From: Chromatiales bacterium
GTDB taxonomy: Bacteria; Pseudomonadota; Gammaproteobacteria; Chromatiales; Chromatiaceae
Direction of reading: 5' to 3'
Assembly (NCBI GenBank): GCA_024639625.1
Contig: JAHEIA010000188.1
Coordinates: 1-6,501, forward strand
Length of the DNA stretch: 6,501 nucleotides
Both the position numbers and the translations under genes were made by a program. This document shows positions 1-6,501 of this stretch, in pieces. Below the pieces are notes generated by a model, which saw only the letters and a list, made by a program, of their open reading frames with translations, was not told the origin of the DNA and searched no databases. Each line of letters begins with the position of its first letter. Within the stretch, counting starts at the first letter, position 1.

Positions 1-1
1 G

Positions 2-556
2 GAAGAGCAGAACGCCGCCAAGCGGTTCATTCGCATCAAGCGCACAGTCGCCGTCGAGGAGGGCGATAAGTGGGCGAAGTTCGAGCCGTTCGACGGATTC
101 AAGGTGGGCTTCTCGATCGATTTCGACCACCCCGCTTTCCGTGAGCGCCCGCAGATCGCGTCAGTGGATTTCTCCTCGACATCGTTCGTCAAGGAGGTCT
201 CTCGCGCACGCACGTTCGGCTTCCTGCGCGATCTGGAAATGTTGCGCCAACGCCAACTCGCGCTGGGCGGAAGCATGGACAACGCGATTGTTGTGGATGA
301 TTACCGGGTACTCAATGAGGATGGCTTGCGCTACGAGGACGAGTTCGTGAAGCACAAGATCCTCGATGCGATTGGCGACCTGTACCTGCTCGGGCACAGC
401 TTGATCGGGACCTTTACCGGCCACAAGTCAGGACACGCCTTGAACAATCGGCTGCTCAAGGTTCTGATCGAAGACCGGCAGGCCTGGGAAGAAATCACCT
501 TCGATGAAGGCGATGCTGTGCCCATCTCCTACATGAAGCCGCTTGCGGTCACCTGA
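2..556 (+). CDS. lpxC: LpxC, UDP-3-O-acyl-N-acetylglucosamine deacetylase (3' part; 5' end outside window)
   Basis: LpxC is a cytoplasmic zinc enzyme that removes the acetyl group from UDP-3-O-acyl-GlcNAc, the committed step of lipid A synthesis. The open frame runs in from the window edge and encodes 184 residues that align with about residues 121-304 of the 305-residue E. coli protein. A GTG at 104 is internal and not a start. The segment [12 protein letters not shown] carries the zinc ligands matching E. coli H238 and D242 and the catalytic D246; KSGHALNN carries the catalytic H265 equivalent. The first zinc ligand (H79) would lie upstream of the window. The hallmark stretches [13 protein letters not shown] and [14 protein letters not shown] are present. 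The C-terminus ends in KPLAVT rather than the AVLA tail of E. coli. The stop overlaps the last 8 bases of the convergent dciA. Upstream neighbours are expected to be ftsZ and other dcw genes, by synteny only. Confidence 0.97.
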   Translation, partial: EEQNAAKRFIRIKRTVAVEEGDKWAKFEPFDGFKVGFSIDFDHPAFRERPQIASVDFSSTSFVKEVSRARTFGFLRDLEMLRQRQLALGGSMDNAIVVDDYRVLNEDGLRYEDEFVKHKILDAIGDLYLLGHSLIGTFTGHKSGHALNNRLLKVLIEDRQAWEEITFDEGDAVPISYMKPLAVT

Positions 557-1007
557 GTCCCGGTCCGCCGCGCCGATGCCGGGCAAGCCGGCGTAGAGCG
601 GCGCTGAGTGCGGGATCGTCCAGACTGGCGGCGAAATCCGCAAGCATCCGGCCGGTCGCTTGCGATAGGGGCTCCACGCCCCGCCTTTTTCGCGTCCCCG
701 AGCTTACGTCCGTAGCGATGAGGACCCTGGTTCGCAGTTGCCGGGAGGGTAGATCCTGGCTACGCAGTCCGTCCAAGACCCCCCGGGAGAGAAACCGTAG
801 GCGGCTGGCCCAGGCCGGAGAGTCTACATAGACCGTGATCCCGTCGGCGCTACGCACCGCCGCGACGCAATGCGCGCCCACATCCGGCGGCAATAGCGAG
901 CGTACGCGCTGGAGCAGACGGTGCTGTTCCGATATCTGGTCCTGGAGGCGCTGCAGCGGCGCGAAGCCGCGCAGAATCCTGCCGCAGGAAAGCGGGCCTT
1001 TCGCCAT
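549..1007 (-). CDS. dciA: DciA / DUF721 family protein, putative replicative helicase loader
   Basis: This encodes a 152-residue DUF721 protein. In bacteria lacking the phage-derived loaders DnaC or DnaI, this family (DciA) interacts with DnaB and promotes its loading at replication start. Residues about 28-83 fit the KH-like N-terminal fold: a helix, then [18 protein letters not shown], whose SPAW-x-x-x-LRFL signature is the clearest family mark. A basic linker (about 104-110) and a C-terminal helical segment ([13 protein letters not shown]..., about 114-143) follow, ending in a basic tail. I chose ATG at 1007. The frame stays open to a TTG at 1079, but the added 24 residues look unrelated to the family, and a good minus-strand -10 element lies between the two starts. 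An AGGA lies 12 bases before the ATG, a rather long spacing. The gene is convergent with lpxC, divergent from the M23 gene, and sits in the lpxC-secA interval where enterobacteria have secM. The family call is firm; the helicase-loading role is by homology. Confidence 0.88.
   Translation of the reverse strand: MAKGPLSCGRILRGFAPLQRLQDQISEQHRLLQRVRSLLPPDVGAHCVAAVRSADGITVYVDSPAWASRLRFLSRGVLDGLRSQDLPSRQLRTRVLIATDVSSGTRKRRGVEPLSQATGRMLADFAASLDDPALSAALRRLARHRRGGPGLR
668..690 (+). terminator. Candidate intrinsic terminator for lpxC, inside antisense dciA
   Basis: On the plus strand, GGGGC (668-672) and GCCCC (678-682) form a perfect 5-bp GC stem around the 5-base loop TCCAC. GCC and then five T residues (686-690) follow. 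An alternative pairing of 667-671 with 681-686, bulging 683, would put the T tract directly after the stem. It lies about 110 bases past the lpxC stop and is the only hairpin-plus-T-run I see downstream of lpxC. It also codes for dciA on the other strand, so codon composition could have made it by chance. The short stem and short T tract make it a moderate-strength candidate. Confidence 0.45.
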
Positions 1008-1014
1008 GCAGGGA

Positions 1015-1043
1015 TTGCGTCCTATAGAAATTCTGAATAGATT
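1015..1043 (+). promoter_or_regulatory. Weak candidate sigma-70 promoter for the M23 peptidase gene
   Basis: TTGCGT (1015-1020) and TAGATT (1038-1043) are separated by 17 bases and match the sigma-70 consensus at about four of six positions each. They lie about 45 bases upstream of the M23 ATG. The element overlaps the leader of dciA on the other strand, so the 81-bp region would act as a compact divergent control region. TATAGC at 1056 is an alternative -10 without a good partner. Confidence 0.25.
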
Positions 1044-1053
1044 AGCGGAGTTG

Positions 1054-1062
1054 AGTATAGCA
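1054..1062 (-). promoter_or_regulatory. Putative extended -10 promoter for dciA
   Basis: Read on the minus strand, these bases are TGCTATACT, matching the extended -10 consensus TGnTATAAT at all but one position. No good -35 element lies 16-18 bases upstream, which is tolerated by extended -10 promoters. Transcription would start near 1047, giving a leader of about 40 bases before the dciA ATG at 1007. This also argues against the TTG start at 1079. It is called from motif match only. Confidence 0.45.
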
Positions 1063-1088
1063 GTCGCCGCGTCCGCCAAGGGGATTCA

Positions 1089-2003
1089 ATGTCCGCAAAC
1101 CGCATCGAAAAGCTCGCAGAGCTCGTCTTGCCCTGGGGCTGGGTAGTATTCGGCTCGATTTCGCTGGCCCTGCTCGGCGGGGTGCTGTGGTTGGGTTACG
1201 AAATGGGCTTGCAGCAGAAGGACTTGGCGTTGGGACAGATGCAGCAGCAGGTGCGGGCGATAATCGCCGCCGAGCGCGGTGCATTGGAGCGCGCCGAGCA
1301 GAGGGCCGAGGCCAAGGTCGGAGCCCTGGCGCGGCGGCTCGGCCAGATGCAGGCGCGAATGCTGCGGCTGGAGGCGGTCGGCGAAAGGATCGTGGCGCTG
1401 GGAGAGCTCGACGCCGAGGAGTTCAACTTCGCGCAAGCCCCCGCCCTGGGCGGTCCGGATGAGGCGGCGGACCGACAGCCCGGAACACCCCTTGACGGTG
1501 CGCTGATGGTCGAACTCGAGGATTTGGGACGTGCCCTCGAGGATCGGGCATTCCAGCTTGGCCTGTTGCAGGAAATTCTCTTGGGCGAGCAACTGCGCGA
1601 GCAGACGCAGCCGAAGGGCCGGCCGGTACGCAGCGGTTGGATTTCCTCGGGTTTCGGCAAGCGTCGAGATCCATTCTCCGGCAAGCAGCGGTTCCACAAA
1701 GGCATCGACTTTGCGGGCAAGGCCGGCTCAGACGTCGTTGCCGTCGCCGATGGGGTGGTGACAAAAGCGGAGCGAAGTTCCGGCTACGGCTATCTTATCG
1801 AACTGGATCACGGCAACGGCTATCGCACGCGCTATGGCCACAACGCCAAGCTGTTGGTAGCGCAGGGTGAGCGTGTAGAGCAGGGACAAGTGATCGGCAG
1901 TATGGGGTCGTCCGGCAAGTCGACCGGCCCGCACGTACATTTCGAAGTCATCCGCAGCGGCAAGATCGTCAATCCCCAGCGCTACGTTCGCTCCGATCAC
2001 TGA
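1089..2003 (+). CDS. Membrane-anchored M23 family (LytM-type) metallopeptidase
   Basis: The 304-residue protein belongs to the M23 zinc endopeptidases, which cut peptide cross-bridges or stem peptides of murein. A short N-terminal cytoplasmic segment is followed by one hydrophobic span (about residues 12-37), probably an uncleaved signal anchor placing the rest in the periplasm. Two charged, Q/E/R-rich stretches with coiled-coil character follow (about 42-105 and 137-175). The C-terminal peptidase domain covers about 180-298. The zinc and catalytic residues are all there: H203 and D207 in HKGID, H251 in RYGHNAKL, and H282 and H284 in GPHVHFE. It is therefore predicted active, unlike degenerate LytM regulators such as EnvC or NlpD. 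The start is the ATG preceded by AAGGGG at 1078-1083, 5 bases away. M23 genes beside secA are common in non-enteric gammaproteobacteria, but I know of no assigned function. The exact cleavage specificity is unknown. Confidence 0.93.
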   Translation: MSANRIEKLAELVLPWGWVVFGSISLALLGGVLWLGYEMGLQQKDLALGQMQQQVRAIIAAERGALERAEQRAEAKVGALARRLGQMQARMLRLEAVGERIVALGELDAEEFNFAQAPALGGPDEAADRQPGTPLDGALMVELEDLGRALEDRAFQLGLLQEILLGEQLREQTQPKGRPVRSGWISSGFGKRRDPFSGKQRFHKGIDFAGKAGSDVVAVADGVVTKAERSSGYGYLIELDHGNGYRTRYGHNAKLLVAQGERVEQGQVIGSMGSSGKSTGPHVHFEVIRSGKIVNPQRYVRSDH

Positions 2004-2168
2004 ACGGGCGGGCCGATCTGCTCCCCGCGTCGCGCTCGAGGTCGGGCCGCTGATCTCCATGCTCGTCTATCCGTCCCTTCGCGCAGTCGGCAGGGCCTGT
2101 GAAATCTGCGGGTAAATTGCGGTATCATTGCCGTTTTGCCCAGATCCCATCCTCCGACGGACGAATTC
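2004..2168 (+). other. Non-coding leader between M23 gene and secA
   Basis: These 165 bases contain no plausible gene. No Rho-independent terminator is visible after the M23 stop: the GC-rich part (2005-2050) shows repeated GGGC motifs but no long inverted repeat and no T tract. The 3' part is more AT-rich and holds the secA promoter candidate. No SecM-like arrest peptide (FxxxxWIxxxxGIRAGP) is encoded here or at the end of the M23 gene. Confidence 0.6.
2099..2128 (+). promoter_or_regulatory. Putative sigma-70 promoter for secA
   Basis: GTGAAA (2099-2104) matches the -35 consensus at four of six positions, and TATCAT (2123-2128) matches the -10 at five of six, with an 18-base spacer. Transcription would start near 2135 and give a leader of about 35 bases. 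It lies in the most AT-rich part of the gap. Read-through from the M23 gene is also possible because no terminator separates them. Confidence 0.45.
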
Positions 2169-4994
<2,826 letters not shown>

Positions 4995-4999
4995 TGGGG

Positions 5000-5035
5000 C
5001 TGCATCCGCGGCGCGCGGCGCGCGCTCCCGTGCAG
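5000..5035. repeat. GC-rich imperfect inverted repeat between secA and argJ
   Basis: CTGCA at 5000-5004 is matched by its reverse complement TGCAG at 5031-5035, enclosing an alternating GC tract in which GCGCGC repeats around GGC (about 5011-5024). The tract can form a strong hairpin just after the secA stop. There is no following T tract, so it is not a standard terminator. It could stabilise the 3' end of secA mRNA, pause polymerase, or be a chance product of high GC content. Confidence 0.35.
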
Positions 5036-5076
5036 GGCGGGGCCGCTCGCGTCGCCTGAGGCAGGGCTGAATCGCC

Positions 5077-6285
5077 ATGTCGAATAACCTTGTATTCGAG
5101 CCTGTCCCCGGGGTCCGTCTCGGCACCGCTGCGGCGGGAATCCGCTACGCGGGGCGCGACGATCTGCTGGTGATTGAGTTGGCGCCAGGCGCCCAATGCG
5201 CGGCCGTGTTCACGCGCAACGCGTTCTGTGCGGCCCCGGTAACCGTTGCCCGAGAGCATCTGCTCCAGGAGCCGCCCCGCTATCTCGTGGTGAACTCCGG
5301 AAATGCGAACGCCGGGACCGGCCGTCAGGGGCTGCAGAGCGCGCGCGCCTGTTGCAGTGCGCTGGCGGGGCTGACCGGTTGCGCGCCCGCACAGGTCCTT
5401 CCTTTCTCCACCGGGGTGATCGGCGAGCCCTTGCCCGTGGAGCGTTTTACCGCCGCCATGCCGCGGGCCCTGGCGGACCTCGATGAACTCGGGTGGGAGC
5501 GCGCCGCACGGGCGATCATGACGACCGACACGGTGCCCAAGCTGGTATCCAAGCGTTTCGCGCTGGCCGGGCAGGAGATCGTTGTCACGGGTATCGCCAA
5601 GGGAGCCGGCATGATCTGCCCCGATATGGCGACCATGCTTGCATACCTGGCGACCAACGCACCGGTTGCGGCCGAGTTATTGCAATCCTGTCTCGTCGAT
5701 GCGGTGGAGTCCTCGTTCAACAGCATCACCGTCGACGGCGATACGTCGACCAACGACGCCTGTGTGCTGATGGCGACCGGTATCGCGCCGGTGCCGCGTA
5801 TCGATACCCCGGGGTCCGAGTCCTACCGACGCCTATGTGAATCGGTCTCCGGAGTGTGCCGTGAACTGGCCCGAGCCCTGGTGGCGGATGCCGAGGGCGC
5901 GACCAAGCTGGTCGAGGTCCGGGTGGAAGCGGCGGCCAGCGACAGCGAGGCCAAGGCGGTAGCCTACACCATCGCCCACTCGCCGCTGGTGAAGACCGCC
6001 CTCTTTGCGTCGGACCCCAATTGGGGGCGGATCCTGGCCGCCGTCGGTCGTGCCGGGGTCAGCGGCCTGGACATCGACAAGGTCGAGATCTGGCTCGGCG
6101 ATGTCTGCATCGTTCGCGACGGGGGGCGGGCGCCCAGCTACAGCGAAGAGGCGGGAAGCGAGGTCATGGGCCGCAGGCAGATCCCGATCACCGTACGGCT
6201 CGGTCGTGGCGACAGCGACGCGCAAGTCATCACCTGCGATCTTTCCTACGACTATGTGCGCATCAATGCGGAATATCGAACCTAG
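5077..6285 (+). CDS. argJ: ArgJ, glutamate N-acetyltransferase (ornithine acetyltransferase)
   Basis: ArgJ moves the acetyl group from N2-acetyl-ornithine to glutamate, making ornithine and regenerating N-acetylglutamate in the cyclic arginine pathway. Some members also use acetyl-CoA and perform the first step; the sequence alone does not settle which. The 402-residue protein is of normal family length. The autocleavage site is visible in MATMLAY: processing between A185 and T186 would give an alpha chain (1-185) and a beta chain starting with the nucleophile T186. The oxyanion-hole pair T112-G113 lies in STGVIG, K175 in AKGAG, and the family's closing signature CDLSYDYVRINAEYRT ends the protein. 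FASDPNWGRI (310-319) is another family block. The ATG is preceded by AGGG at 5063-5066, 10 bases away. With only 82 bases after secA and no T-tract terminator, co-transcription is possible. Presence of ArgJ suggests that the host does not depend on ArgE for deacetylation, as inference. Confidence 0.96.
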   Translation: MSNNLVFEPVPGVRLGTAAAGIRYAGRDDLLVIELAPGAQCAAVFTRNAFCAAPVTVAREHLLQEPPRYLVVNSGNANAGTGRQGLQSARACCSALAGLTGCAPAQVLPFSTGVIGEPLPVERFTAAMPRALADLDELGWERAARAIMTTDTVPKLVSKRFALAGQEIVVTGIAKGAGMICPDMATMLAYLATNAPVAAELLQSCLVDAVESSFNSITVDGDTSTNDACVLMATGIAPVPRIDTPGSESYRRLCESVSGVCRELARALVADAEGATKLVEVRVEAAASDSEAKAVAYTIAHSPLVKTALFASDPNWGRILAAVGRAGVSGLDIDKVEIWLGDVCIVRDGGRAPSYSEEAGSEVMGRRQIPITVRLGRGDSDAQVITCDLSYDYVRINAEYRT

Positions 6286-6327
6286 TACTCCGCCACGCTG
6301 ATCCTGTTGCATTCCCGGTGCTTCGAT

Positions 6328-6501
6328 ATGCTTCCGATTCACGTCGCCGTGGGGATCCTCAGCGATTCGCAGGGTCGGGTGCTGATCAGTCAGCGGGCGA
6401 AGGGCACTCATCAGGGCGGTCTGTGGGAGTTTCCTGGCGGCAAGCTGGAGCCTGGAGAGGACCTGATCGCGGCGCTCTCAAGGGAGCTGCGGGAAGAACT
6501 C
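6328..6501 (+). CDS. mutT: MutT-type Nudix hydrolase (5' part; continues past window)
   Basis: The first 58 codons of a Nudix protein are present. Its N-terminus [11 protein letters not shown] matches E. coli MutT (MKKLQIAVGII) in length and pattern, then [13 protein letters not shown] leads into the Nudix box. That box is G38-x5-E44-x7-R52-E53-L54-x-E56-E57, with all metal-binding glutamates present up to the window edge. MutT hydrolyses 8-oxo-dGTP to 8-oxo-dGMP and so prevents A:T to C:G mutation. The ATG at 6328 was chosen by alignment; a TTG at 6307 is an in-frame alternative, and neither has a strong ribosome site. It lies 42 bases after argJ with no terminator between, so an argJ-mutT transcript is likely. 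In some gammaproteobacteria the gene at this place is a MutT fused to a ThiE-like domain; the missing 3' end prevents telling. Confidence 0.88.
   Translation, partial: MLPIHVAVGILSDSQGRVLISQRAKGTHQGGLWEFPGGKLEPGEDLIAALSRELREEL

Noticed and set aside
104..556. Separate gene starting at GTG 104
   Set aside because: The frame is open upstream to the window edge with clear LpxC sequence, so the GTG is an internal valine codon.
1008..1079. TTG start giving a 24-residue longer DciA
   Set aside because: The extension lacks family similarity and would include the extended -10 element; the ATG at 1007 gives the usual family length.
2136..2168. TTG start giving an 11-residue longer SecA
   Set aside because: The family N-terminus begins at the ATG at 2169, and the TTG sits at the predicted transcription start.
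5008..5030. Intrinsic terminator after secA
   Set aside because: The hairpin is GC-rich but no T tract follows, so it was listed as an inverted repeat instead.

Overview
This window reads as a high-GC gammaproteobacterial chromosome segment. It carries the conserved neighbourhood that follows the division/cell-wall (dcw) cluster: 3' end of lpxC, dciA (DUF721) on the opposite strand, an M23 peptidase gene, secA, argJ, and the 5' end of a mutT-type Nudix gene. SecA, LpxC and MutT align by eye with the E. coli proteins. The dciA-M23 pair lies where enterobacteria carry secM, and argJ sits between secA and mutT, so this is a non-enteric gammaproteobacterium, comparable in layout to Pseudomonas. 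A Chromatiales/Ectothiorhodospiraceae-like source is possible but is only inference.

Layout: 2-556 is the last ~184 codons of lpxC (lipid A deacetylase). Its stop codon overlaps the 3' end of the convergent dciA gene (549-1007, minus strand). A hairpin plus T5 tract that could terminate lpxC transcription lies inside dciA, antisense to it (668-690). An 81-bp divergent intergenic region (1008-1088) separates dciA from a membrane-anchored M23 endopeptidase (1089-2003). A 165-bp non-coding leader (2004-2168) with a plausible promoter precedes secA (2169-4994). An 82-bp GC-rich spacer with an inverted repeat follows, then argJ (5077-6285), then 42 bp, then a Nudix hydrolase start (6328 to the window end).

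The genes do not form one pathway. They supply envelope biogenesis (lpxC, M23 peptidase), replicative helicase loading (dciA), preprotein export (secA), arginine biosynthesis (argJ) and probably nucleotide-pool sanitation (mutT). The link is conserved synteny. No mobile element, CRISPR array, RNA gene or phage signature was seen. I found no convincing new system. The most notable details are the convergent lpxC/dciA overlap with a terminator embedded in dciA, the absence of SecM upstream of secA, an insertion of about 25 residues in SecA NBD1, a non-enteric LpxC C-terminus, and an M23 peptidase with an intact active site but no assigned role.
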